DNA of 64,000 nt from JAICMB01 sp963838885 (lineage in GTDB: Bacteria; Acidobacteriota; Terriglobia; Bryobacterales; Bryobacteraceae), in NCBI GenBank assembly GCA_963838885.1, contig CAWITB010000007.1, forward strand, positions 29,062 through 93,061, given 5' to 3'. The position numbers and the translations under genes were made by a program. Of the stretch, positions 55,449 to 63,555 are shown piece by piece. Within the stretch, counting starts at the first letter, position 1. Each line of letters opens with the position of its first letter. The notes beneath the pieces are model-generated. The model searched no databases. It saw only the letters and a list, made by a program, of their open reading frames with translations, and had not been told where the DNA came from.

Positions 55449-56623
55449 TTAATATCCGGCCGGACTCGTCAATTTCCGCAGCACGGCGTCGAGAAGATCG
55501 CAGGAAGGAACGCTGCCCTGCGCCATCGTGGCGCTGCCGCCTCCGCGTCCGCCTAGAGCCGTGACGGCGCTCTTCACGACTTGTCCGGCATGCAAGCCGC
55601 TGTCCGCCGACGCGGCAACCAGCGCTGACGGCGGCTCTTGCGCCACGCAAATGAAAACTGACCTCTCGCCGGCGGCGAATGCTTGCGCCTCGGCGCGCAG
55701 CTCGTCCGTCAGTGCCGCGACGGACCGCATAATGCGCCGCAGCCCTGTGGGATCGGCGTGCGTTTCGGAATAGAGCTGCCGCCCGCGCGCCTGGGCCAGA
55801 TCGAGAGACAATTTGCGACGAGCTTTCTCCGTTTCTTGAAGTTTCTCCACTTGCGCCCCAGCGAGCGCGGGCGTTTCATCCAGCGCCGCGATGAGAACGT
55901 CCGTCCAATCTGCGCCAACGCTTCGTAATCCGCATGAGCGCGCCGCATCGCGCGCATGCCGCACAGAAACTCGAGCCGAACATTCCCGCGCATTTTCTCG
56001 ATCTTGCGGATCATGATCGGACCGATCTCGCCCGTCGCCCGTACGTGCGTGCCTCCGCATGCCGTGCGATCGAGCCGCTCAATCGAAACAATCCGCACCA
56101 GACCCTCACGCGCGGTTGGCTTACGCAGCCCAAGATCTTCGGACGAATGGCCGAACGCAATCGTCACGGGACGATTCTCAAACACGATTTCGTTGGCGCG
56201 CTCGAGCGCGGCGCGCACTTCGGCCGGCTCGAGCGCGGGGCGCGCAATGTCGATGGTCGAGCTCTCGCCGCCCATATGAAACCCAACCGTCTGGGCGCCG
56301 AAAAGATCGAGCAGCACCGCCGATAACAGATGCTGTCCCGTATGTTGCTGCATGTGATCGAAGCGCCGCGGCCACTCGATGCGGCCCTCCGCCTGTATAC
56401 CTTCGAACGGCGCCTCGAGCACATGCGCGATACGGCCATCCTCGTCAACCACGTCGATCACGCCGATGCCGTCGATGGTTCCGAGATCGTGCGGCTGGCC
56501 ACCCGACGAGGGATAAAACGCAGTGCGGTCCAGGTACACGCGGCGGCGGTCGGGGCTGGCGTCCGCAACGTTCGCCTGGAATGCGGTGAGATAACTGTCG
56601 TTGTAGTACAGCCGCTCGGTCAT
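55449..56623 (-). pseudogene. Alanyl-tRNA editing protein AlaX-like, frame broken
   Basis: ATG 56623 overlaps the upstream TPR gene stop by 4 nt. The editing part is intact: RTAFYPSSGGQPHDLG, HTGQH (zinc His pair) and ACGGTHVRATGEIG. Near 55885-55892 the frame shifts; the C-terminal coiled coil and DHHA1 domain continue in another frame as LDETPALAGAQVEKLQETEK and VVKSAVTALGGRGGGSATMA. Total span 1175 nt is not a multiple of three, so one base is missing. Free-standing AlaX hydrolyses Ser- or Gly-mischarged tRNA-Ala. If the break is real the DHHA1 part is lost but editing might persist. Confidence 0.82.
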
Positions 56624-56937
56624 GCTGGAAGCATATCGAGCGCGGCCTGCAACTCGGAGCGCGTCTTCAAGTCTCCTGAACGCGTCGTAATCTCGATGCC
56701 TTTTTCGTATATTTGGCGGGCTTCTTCGATGCGGCCAAGTTTTTCGAGCGCTTGTCCGCCGTGGTAGTAACCGGCGGCGTAGTTTTCATGACTTCGCAAC
56801 AGCTCGCGATACTGGCGCACGGCTTCCTCCAGGTCGCCCGAATTGGCGTACTCCATCGCTAGCCCATAGCGCGCGAAGGCGTCCAAGGGGTCGCGATCGA
56901 GCATCGACTTCAGCATTTCGATGCGGCTCGACGGCAT
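56620..56937 (-). CDS. Small TPR protein
   Basis: 105 residues made of two to three tetratricopeptide repeats: DAFARYGLAMEYANSGDLEE, YAAGYYHGGQALEKLGRIEE and a third shorter helix pair. No signal peptide. TPRs mediate protein binding. It is translated just ahead of the AlaX gene (ATGA overlap). Its start is only 24 nt from the divergent gene at 56962. Confidence 0.8.
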   Translation of the reverse strand: MPSSRIEMLKSMLDRDPLDAFARYGLAMEYANSGDLEEAVRQYRELLRSHENYAAGYYHGGQALEKLGRIEEARQIYEKGIEITTRSGDLKTRSELQAALDMLPA

Positions 56938-56961
56938 ACTCTACGTGGTACCATACGCGCG

Positions 56962-57372
56962 ATGTCGTGCCCGTACTTCTATCCAGTGGCGCCGCTGGAG
57001 GAAGACTTGTGGGCCGTGCCGCCGCGCCTCCCGCTGCTCGAGGCGTACTCCGGCGAGTGCCATTCCGCCGCCGAGCCGCACCAGCCCGCCGGCTCCGTTC
57101 TGCGCAGCGTGTGCAATAGCGGATATCCGCGCGGCCGCTGCGAGAGATTTCCGCCCGATGCTCCTTCCGACGCCGTTCGCTTTCACGTAACTACCGTGAC
57201 GAGCCAGCTCATGCGCCTGCAATACGTGTTCGAAAAGAACTGCCGGCCAGTCGAATTCGGCGAGCTCGTCTATTCGCAAGCGCAGCGGCGCTTTTCAGCG
57301 CCCTTGGCCGGAGCCGCCGCCGCCCGGCAGGCCACGGCCTTCATCGAGAGTTATCTGCGCCGCGCGAAATGA
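56962..57372 (+). CDS. Cys-containing protein of unknown function
   Basis: 136 residues. The N-terminal half has four spaced cysteines (MSCPYFYP, SGECHS, SVCNSGY, GRCERFP) in aromatic- and Pro-rich context, which may bind zinc or an iron-sulfur cluster. The C-terminal half is helical (VTSQLMRLQYVFEKNCRPVE). I have no family name for it. It overlaps the thioesterase gene by 4 nt and heads a run of four overlapping genes ending with alr. Confidence 0.65.
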   Translation: MSCPYFYPVAPLEEDLWAVPPRLPLLEAYSGECHSAAEPHQPAGSVLRSVCNSGYPRGRCERFPPDAPSDAVRFHVTTVTSQLMRLQYVFEKNCRPVEFGELVYSQAQRRFSAPLAGAAAARQATAFIESYLRRAK

Positions 57373-57863
57373 CCTCGGCAACCGAGCAGCAAGCGCGCCC
57401 GGTGCGCGCGTCCGTGTCGGTCTACTCCGAATTCGCGCTGCCCAACGACGCCAATACATTTGGATACGTGCTGGGCGGAAAAGTAATGCATCTGGTCGAT
57501 CTTGCGGGGGCTCTCGCGGCCATACGGCACGCGCGATGCGCCGTCGTCACGGCTGCCATCGACCACATGAATTTCCTGCACCCCATCCACATCGGCCAAT
57601 TGATCGTCCTACGATCGAGCGTCAATCGCGTCTTCCGCACTTCCATGGAGGTGGGCGTGCGAGTCGAGGTCGAGAACCTCGTCACGGGCGAAATCAGGCA
57701 CACCTCGTCCGCCTATCTCACCTTCGTCACCATGGATAAGCAGGGCAACCGCATCCCCATCGCCCGCGTAATTCCCGAAACGGAGGACGAGAGGCGCAGA
57801 TATGAGGGCGCCGCCGAGCGTCGCGCTCATCGCCTCGAAATGCGGCGCCGCGCCTCGCAATGA
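57369..57863 (+). CDS. Acyl-CoA thioesterase, hotdog fold (YciA-like)
   Basis: 164 residues. The hotdog domain reads FALPNDANTFGYVLGGKVMH with the Asp-Asn-Gly type active-site helix (LVDLAGALAAIRHARCAV), FLHPIHIGQLIVLRSSVNRV and SSAYLTFVTMDKQGN. It matches acyl-CoA hydrolases of the YciA/BACH group, which free CoA from fatty acyl-CoA in the cytosol and assemble as hexamers. The Arg-rich tail (ERRAHRLEMRRRASQ) is unusual. Confidence 0.9.
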   Translation: MTSATEQQARPVRASVSVYSEFALPNDANTFGYVLGGKVMHLVDLAGALAAIRHARCAVVTAAIDHMNFLHPIHIGQLIVLRSSVNRVFRTSMEVGVRVEVENLVTGEIRHTSSAYLTFVTMDKQGNRIPIARVIPETEDERRRYEGAAERRAHRLEMRRRASQ

Positions 57864-58744
57864 CGCTGCCGCCGTTCCGCTGCGCCTGCCTGCTGGCGTT
57901 CGCGTGCGCCGCAATCGCCGGCGGCCAAGCGAGGCGCATGGCTCCACGCTCCGTGCTGCAGGGCGGCGTCGTGCGCATCACATCGCCGGACGACGCCGCT
58001 ACGGCTCGAATGAATGGGCGCGTGATTCCTCTCTTTCCCCAGCCGGACGGCGAAGCGTTTGGTCTGATGCCGGTGCCTGTCACGGCAAAGCCCGGAGAGT
58101 ACAAGCTCGAACTGCTCACGAAGAACGGAGCCCTCGCTCGCGCCGAAACGATAACGGTGCTGAACGCGCATTTTCCCGTGCAGAACATCGTCATCTCGAA
58201 GGCCCTCTCGGAATTGAAGCCCACGCCCGAGGAATCGGACGCCGTGGCCGCGTTTCGAAAGGAAGTGCTTCCAACGCGCTACTGGTCGGAGCCGCTGAGC
58301 GCCCCCGTTCCAGGCTGCATGACGTCTCTATTTGGCGTTCAACGGCTGCACAATGGAAAGCCGACGGGAGATTACCACGCTGGACTCGACCTGCGCGGCG
58401 CCGCCGGCGCGCCGATCCGCGCAGCCGCCGCCGGCGTTGTGAAGATCGCCGCGCAGTTCAATCTACATGGCGGCACCGTTGCGATCGATCATGGCCAGGG
58501 TCTGCAGTCGATGTACCTGCACATGTCGAAAATTGCCGCGGTCCCCGGAGCCGTCGTTCAGAAAGGCGATGTCATCGGTTACGTTGGCTCGACCGGCCGC
58601 TCCACCGCGCCCCACCTGCATTGGACGCTTTATGCCAACGGGGTCGCGGTGAATCCGCTGCAATGGGTCCACGTCCGGCCGTGTGCGCCGCCGGCCAGGC
58701 GGTCCCGCAAGACGCGCCCGGTTGCTTTCAAACGCCAGCCATGA
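57860..58744 (+). CDS. Secreted M23 (LytM-type) peptidase
   Basis: 294 residues with a signal peptide (LLAFACAAIAGGQA). An N-terminal beta domain precedes the LytM fold: GDYHAGLDLRGAAGAPIRAA (metal ligands His and Asp), then SMYLHMSKI and the HLHW ligand motif. Enzymes of this family cleave peptidoglycan cross-links, or act as EnvC-like activators if ligands are lost; here the ligands are kept. Translationally coupled between the thioesterase and alr, fitting a cell-wall role. Confidence 0.9.
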   Translation: MTLPPFRCACLLAFACAAIAGGQARRMAPRSVLQGGVVRITSPDDAATARMNGRVIPLFPQPDGEAFGLMPVPVTAKPGEYKLELLTKNGALARAETITVLNAHFPVQNIVISKALSELKPTPEESDAVAAFRKEVLPTRYWSEPLSAPVPGCMTSLFGVQRLHNGKPTGDYHAGLDLRGAAGAPIRAAAAGVVKIAAQFNLHGGTVAIDHGQGLQSMYLHMSKIAAVPGAVVQKGDVIGYVGSTGRSTAPHLHWTLYANGVAVNPLQWVHVRPCAPPARRSRKTRPVAFKRQP

Positions 58745-59874
58745 CCGCCTTCGCCCAGCGCTCCTGGGTTGAAATTTCGCTCTCCCAGATCGCTCGGAAT
58801 TTTGAAGCGGTGTGCGCCACCGTGGGTCCGGACGTGGAGGTCATGCCGGTGGTCAAGGCCGACGCCTATCGTCACGGCGCGATCGAAGTCTCCCGCACGC
58901 TGACCGCCGGCGGCGCGCGTTGGCTGGCGGTGAGCAACGTCGAGGAAGGGGCGATTTTACGCGATTCCGGCATTTCCGCGCGCGTGCTGGTCATGGCCGA
59001 TTTTCTACCCTCCGAGCGCCGCGCCCTGTTTGATTACGATTTGACGCCGGTCATTCACGATCTGGACGATGTCCCGGCGTGGGACGAATTGGCGGCCGAG
59101 CGCGGCCAGGCTGCGCCCTATCACCTCAAGATCGACAGCGGAATGGGCCGCCTCGGGACGCGCGAATCCGCCGCGCGCATCGCCCCCGTCGTGCTTGGCG
59201 CGCGGTACGCCCGCATCGAAGGCTTGATGACGCACTTCGCCTCGGCCGCCGATTACAGCGGCACGCAAACTGAGGAGCAGATCCAATACTTCGAGAAGAT
59301 CTGCGGAGACTTGTCGAATCTCGGCGTCGCCCCCGAATACCTGCATCTTTCAAGCACCATCCCGGTCGCCTACGGCCGCCGCCGGGCGTGGCAGAAGATG
59401 GTGCGTCCGGGCCACGCCATTTATGGCTATGTTTCTCCCGCCTCGCGCGGCGCCGCGCCCGACAAGATCCTGCGCGTCAAACCTGCCTTGAGCTGGAAAA
59501 CATCCGTTCTCGCCGTCAAAGATCTTCCCGAAGGCGCCTTGGTCGGCTACGGCGGCATGTTCCGCGCGCCGCGTCCCATGCGCATCGCCGTGCTCTCTGC
59601 CGGATACGCCGACGGAATCCCGCATCGTCTTTCCAATCGCGGCCGTGTCATTGCTGGTGGCAAGTTCGCTCCTATCATCGGCGCGGTCTCCATGGACCTG
59701 ACCACCATCGACGCCACCCACAGCCCCGATCTGAAAGTCGGCGACCCCGTAATCATTCTCGGCTCGGAGAACGGCGTCACCATCGACGCGCAGCAGATCG
59801 CGCGCACGGCCGGGGCGATCTCCTATAGCGTCTTATGCGGCATCCACGCACGCGTGAAACGGATCTATATATAG
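58741..59874 (+). CDS. alr: Alanine racemase
   Basis: 377 residues. It makes D-alanine for peptidoglycan. The PLP lysine is K39 in MPVVKADAYRHGA; the usual VKANAYGHG has Asp and Arg changes here. Other blocks are HLKIDSGMGRLGTR, MTHFASAADY, VRPGHAIYGY, VGYGGMFRA (catalytic Tyr region) and GAVSMDLTTIDAT. ATGA overlap with the M23 gene. Full length. Confidence 0.95.
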   Translation: MTAFAQRSWVEISLSQIARNFEAVCATVGPDVEVMPVVKADAYRHGAIEVSRTLTAGGARWLAVSNVEEGAILRDSGISARVLVMADFLPSERRALFDYDLTPVIHDLDDVPAWDELAAERGQAAPYHLKIDSGMGRLGTRESAARIAPVVLGARYARIEGLMTHFASAADYSGTQTEEQIQYFEKICGDLSNLGVAPEYLHLSSTIPVAYGRRRAWQKMVRPGHAIYGYVSPASRGAAPDKILRVKPALSWKTSVLAVKDLPEGALVGYGGMFRAPRPMRIAVLSAGYADGIPHRLSNRGRVIAGGKFAPIIGAVSMDLTTIDATHSPDLKVGDPVIILGSENGVTIDAQQIARTAGAISYSVLCGIHARVKRIYI

Positions 59875-59904
59875 AACCGCCCCATTTTCGCCGAAGTAAA
59901 GAAC

Positions 59905-60492
59905 GTGCCGGTAAACTACTACGATCTGCTGCAGGTCCATCCGCAGGCCGAGATGGAAACCATTCACCGCGTTTACCGCCTCTTCGCGGCCCGCTATCAC
60001 CCCGATAATGCGCAGTCGGGCGACGCCGGCCGTTTCCGCCAAATTCATGAAGCATACCAAGCGCTCAGCGACCCGAAGACTCGCGCCGCCTATGACAAGG
60101 AGCTCGAAGAAAACCAGCCCGCCGCGCTGCCCATTTTCCAAAGCAAGGAATTCACGGACGGCATCGACGCCGAGCCGAAAATCCGCCTGGGCGTGCTTTG
60201 CCTGCTCTACGCCAAACGGCGCGCCAACCCCGGCTTGGCCGCCTTATCCATGCTCGATCTTGAAAGTCTCATGTCGTTCCCGCGCGAGCATCTGGAGTTT
60301 GCCGTGTGGTACCTGAAAGGCCGCCGCTACATCACGCAAGACGACCGCAGCAGCTTCGTCATCACTCCCGAAGGCGTCGAGTTTCTGGAGGCCCAATTGC
60401 CCAACAACGATATCCTTTATAAAATTTTCCGCGCCTCGGAATCGGGCGTAATGGTGTTTCCGAAAGCGCTGCTGGCCCCCAGGGGCCGTTAG
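59905..60492 (+). CDS. J-domain protein with C-terminal winged-helix-like region
   Basis: 195 residues from GTG 59905. A J domain occupies residues 3-70: NYYDLLQVHPQAEMETIHRV, the HPD motif (H32-D34) and FRQIHEAYQALSDPKTRAAY. It should stimulate an Hsp70 (DnaK). There is no Gly/Phe region or zinc domain. Instead residues 95-195 form a helical domain resembling a winged helix (LEFAVWYLKGRRYITQDDRS and VITPEGVEFLEAQL). Possibly a regulator or adaptor; not a general DnaJ. Confidence 0.8.
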   Translation: MPVNYYDLLQVHPQAEMETIHRVYRLFAARYHPDNAQSGDAGRFRQIHEAYQALSDPKTRAAYDKELEENQPAALPIFQSKEFTDGIDAEPKIRLGVLCLLYAKRRANPGLAALSMLDLESLMSFPREHLEFAVWYLKGRRYITQDDRSSFVITPEGVEFLEAQLPNNDILYKIFRASESGVMVFPKALLAPRGR

Positions 60493-60535
60493 GTTCGATT
60501 GGCATCGCCGGGAGAACTGCACGGCACCTGTTACG

Positions 60536-61618
60536 ATGCCTTTTGTGCTTTCTCCACGGATCTTGATTTCGGGATCGTGCGGTGTCATCGGGTCGGAGGT
60601 GGCCCTGTTCTTCGCGCGCCAGGGCTTTGACGTAGTCGGTCTCGATAACAATCAACGCGCCGTTTTCTTTGGACCGGATGGCGATACCGCCTGGGTACTT
60701 GCGCTTCTGCGGCGCGAGATTCCGAATTACCAGCACGAGGCCGTCGACATTCGCGACCGCGCCCGCCTGCTTGCGCTTTTTGATAAGATCCGGCCGAATC
60801 TGATCGTCCATGCCGCGGCGCAGCCCTCGCACGACCGCGCCGCGGCCATCCCTTTCCTCGATTTCGAAGTGAACGCGCTCGGCACTCTTCACATGCTCGA
60901 AGCGGCGCGGCAGTTTTGCCCCGAATCGCCGTTCATCCATATGTCGACAAACAAGGTCTACGGCGACCGTCCGAACACCATACGCCTGAAGGAAACACCA
61001 ACACGCTGGGACTATGACGATCCTGCGTATGCCCACGGCATCGCCGAGGATTTCTCCATCGATCAGTCGAAGCACTCGCTCTTCGGAGCCTCCAAGGTCG
61101 CGAGCGACGTGATGGCGCAAGAGTACGGACGCTACTTCAACCTGCCCACGTGCTGCCTGCGCGGAGGCTGCCTGACTGGGCCTAACCATTCTGGGGTTGA
61201 GCTGCACGGCTTTCTCAGCTACCTCCTGAAACGCAACATCGAAAACCGCGAATACAAGGTATTCGGCTATAAGGGCAAACAGGTTCGCGACAATCTGCAC
61301 TCCGAGGACGTGGCGCGTTTCATGTACGAGTTTTGGAAGCGTCCGCGGGTTGCCGAAGTGTACAACCTGGGCGGCGGCAAAGAGAACGCCTGCTCCATTC
61401 TGGAAGCTTTCCAAATGGCCGAAGAGGTCACCGGTCAGGCTATGAAATGGCGCTATGTGGATGAAAACCGCAGCGGCGATCACATGTGTTATTACAGCGA
61501 CCTGCGAAAGATGAAAGCGCATTACCCGCGGTGGAGCGTCACTAAGAAGTTGACGGCTATCTTCGAAGAGGTCGGGAAAAGTTGGATGGAACGGCTGGCG
61601 CAAACCGCGGCGCGATGA
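60536..61618 (+). CDS. SDR sugar epimerase (CDP-paratose 2-epimerase-like)
   Basis: 360 residues. Extended short-chain dehydrogenase fold: NAD site RILISGSCGVIGSEVALFFA, VHAAAQPSHDRAAA, FIHMSTNKVYGDRPN, and HSLFGASKVASDVMAQEYGR. In the last, the catalytic YxxxK reads FGASK, with Phe in place of the usual Tyr, as seen in some epimerases of this group. It interconverts a nucleotide-activated sugar. ATGA overlap with the next epimerase. Confidence 0.88.
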   Translation: MPFVLSPRILISGSCGVIGSEVALFFARQGFDVVGLDNNQRAVFFGPDGDTAWVLALLRREIPNYQHEAVDIRDRARLLALFDKIRPNLIVHAAAQPSHDRAAAIPFLDFEVNALGTLHMLEAARQFCPESPFIHMSTNKVYGDRPNTIRLKETPTRWDYDDPAYAHGIAEDFSIDQSKHSLFGASKVASDVMAQEYGRYFNLPTCCLRGGCLTGPNHSGVELHGFLSYLLKRNIENREYKVFGYKGKQVRDNLHSEDVARFMYEFWKRPRVAEVYNLGGGKENACSILEAFQMAEEVTGQAMKWRYVDENRSGDHMCYYSDLRKMKAHYPRWSVTKKLTAIFEEVGKSWMERLAQTAAR

Positions 61619-62685
61619 AGATCCTGATCACGGGCGTTTGCGGCTTCGTGGGAAGCTCCCTCGCCGAAACGCTGCTGGAGCGCGGCGAAGGAATTTCGAT
61701 CGTAGGCATCGACAATCTCATGCGCGCGGGATCGGAAGGGAACCGTCTGCGTTTGCGGAAGCTGGGTGTCGCGATGATCCATGGCGATCTCCGCTGCGCC
61801 AGCGATTGCGAGGCGCTTCCGGCGGCGGATTGGGTGATCGATGCAGCGGCCCACGCCAGCGTGCTCGCGGGAATCGAGGGCGCCGATTGCGGTAGCCGTC
61901 AGCTTTTCGAGCACAACCTCGGCGCTCTTGTAAACGTGCTCGAATACGCCAAAACGCGCGGCTCCGGCCTGATCCTATTGAGCAGCAGCCGCGTCTACTC
62001 GATTCCCGCTTTGATGGCGTTGCCGCTGCGCGATACGGGCGCGGCTTTCGCACTCGATGATTCGAAGCCGCTGCCGCGCGGCGCATCGTCGAACGGCATC
62101 GGCGTGGAATTCTCGACGGCGGCTCCAGTCTCACTTTACGGCAGCACGAAACTGGCCGCCGAAACTATCGCCCTCGAATACGGCGAAGCGTTTGGATTTC
62201 CCGTATGGGTGAACCGTTGCGGCGTGCTGGCGGGGGCGGGTCAATTCGGAACTCCGGAGCAAGGCATTTTCTCGTATTGGATTAACGCTCACCTGCGGCG
62301 GCGCTCGCTTCGATACATTGGATTCGATGGAGCGGGCAAGCAGGTGAGGGATGTATTGCACCCGCGCGATCTTGGCGTCCTCGCGCATTCTCAGATGCGC
62401 AGTCGAAGACAGGAAGGGCAGCGCGTGTACACGGCTGGCGGCGGCCCGCAAAACGCCATCTCGCTGGCGCAGTTGACCTCCTGGTGCGACCACCGTTTCG
62501 GAGCGCATAAGCCCCAATCCGATCTCCAGCCGCGCCCCTGGGACATCCCCTGGATGGCCATGGACAACTGCGACGCGACGCGCGATTTCGAATGGCGTCC
62601 CGCAATCGCAATCGAAGCTACCCTGTCCGAAATCGCGGAGCACGCGGAGCGTAATCCGGACTGGCTGGAACGAAGCGGCTTGTGA
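61615..62685 (+). CDS. SDR-family NAD-dependent sugar epimerase/dehydratase
   Basis: 356 residues from ATG 61615, overlapping the upstream stop (ATGA); the longer frame is not used. MKILITGVCGFVGSSLAETL binds NAD. LLSSSRVYSIPALMALP and the active site LYGSTKLAAETIALEYGEAF with catalytic Tyr and Lys follow. It is distinct in sequence from the epimerase upstream. Probable role: second step in making a modified nucleotide sugar. A GTGA overlap joins it to the GT2 gene. Confidence 0.87.
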   Translation: MKILITGVCGFVGSSLAETLLERGEGISIVGIDNLMRAGSEGNRLRLRKLGVAMIHGDLRCASDCEALPAADWVIDAAAHASVLAGIEGADCGSRQLFEHNLGALVNVLEYAKTRGSGLILLSSSRVYSIPALMALPLRDTGAAFALDDSKPLPRGASSNGIGVEFSTAAPVSLYGSTKLAAETIALEYGEAFGFPVWVNRCGVLAGAGQFGTPEQGIFSYWINAHLRRRSLRYIGFDGAGKQVRDVLHPRDLGVLAHSQMRSRRQEGQRVYTAGGGPQNAISLAQLTSWCDHRFGAHKPQSDLQPRPWDIPWMAMDNCDATRDFEWRPAIAIEATLSEIAEHAERNPDWLERSGL

Positions 62686-63455
62686 AGCGTCCGCTTCCGC
62701 CCACGCCAGGAGGCCCTGCGCTGAAATTGCTCTCCGTCATCATCCCCGCCCAGAACGAAGAGTCCGCCATCGCGTCCACCGCCGAGCATCTCTACGTCGA
62801 GCTGCGTCTGCATGGTATCGAGCACGAGATCGTAGTCGTGGACGACGGCAGCACCGATCGCACCTGGAGCGTTCTCGAGACGCTCCACGAGCGCGTTCCC
62901 ACCTTGCGAGCGGTGCGCAATGCCGGCGCGCACGGCTATGGCAGAGCCGTGGTATGCGGCTTCGAGCATGCGCAAGGAGACGCCATTGCGATCATGATGG
63001 CGGACGAATCCGACGATTGCCGCGACTTGGCGCGGTACTGGCAAACGCTGAACGCAGGATGGGACGCGGTCTTCGGATCGCGCTTCATGCGCGGCGGCGG
63101 CGTGATCGACTATCCCCTGCACAAACTGGCGCTCAACCGCATGGCCAACCTGTTTCTCCGCATTCTGTTCAACGCGCCGCTGAATGATTTCACGAATGCC
63201 TTCAAAGCGTACCGGCGGCACGTGATCGAAGGTTGCCGGCCGTTTCTTTCGCCGCACTTCAACCTCACAATCGAGCTGCCCTTGAAAACGATCGTGCGCG
63301 GATACTCCTGGACAGTGATCCCGGTCACGTGGCGCAACCGCCGCACGGGCGTTTCGAAGCTGCGGATCAAAGAAATGGGCAGCCGCTATCTTTTCGTGGC
63401 GCTTTACTGCTGGCTGGAAAAATTTTTCAGCGGCGGAGATTACAAGAAGCCGTAG
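62682..63455 (+). CDS. Family 2 glycosyltransferase, dolichol-phosphate-mannose-synthase-like
   Basis: 257 residues from GTG 62682. GT-A fold: LSVIIPAQNEESAIASTAEH, IVVVDDGSTDRTW, and FGSRFMRGGGVIDYP; the DxD-like acceptor region is MMADESDDC. The late basic segment VTWRNRRTGVSKLRIKEMG is typical of DPM1/polyprenyl-phosphate glycosyltransferases, without a membrane domain here. It likely transfers a sugar to a lipid carrier or glycan, and the upstream epimerases probably supply the donor. Confidence 0.88.
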   Translation: MKRPLPPTPGGPALKLLSVIIPAQNEESAIASTAEHLYVELRLHGIEHEIVVVDDGSTDRTWSVLETLHERVPTLRAVRNAGAHGYGRAVVCGFEHAQGDAIAIMMADESDDCRDLARYWQTLNAGWDAVFGSRFMRGGGVIDYPLHKLALNRMANLFLRILFNAPLNDFTNAFKAYRRHVIEGCRPFLSPHFNLTIELPLKTIVRGYSWTVIPVTWRNRRTGVSKLRIKEMGSRYLFVALYCWLEKFFSGGDYKKP

Positions 63456-63555
63456 CGCCCGTCCCCGGCTACCCGTTATTCAGTCACGTTTAATTCTGTA
63501 CAATGCTGTCACTGGCTCGGAAAATACATCCGCAATGCCAAAGGTTCATTGTTTA

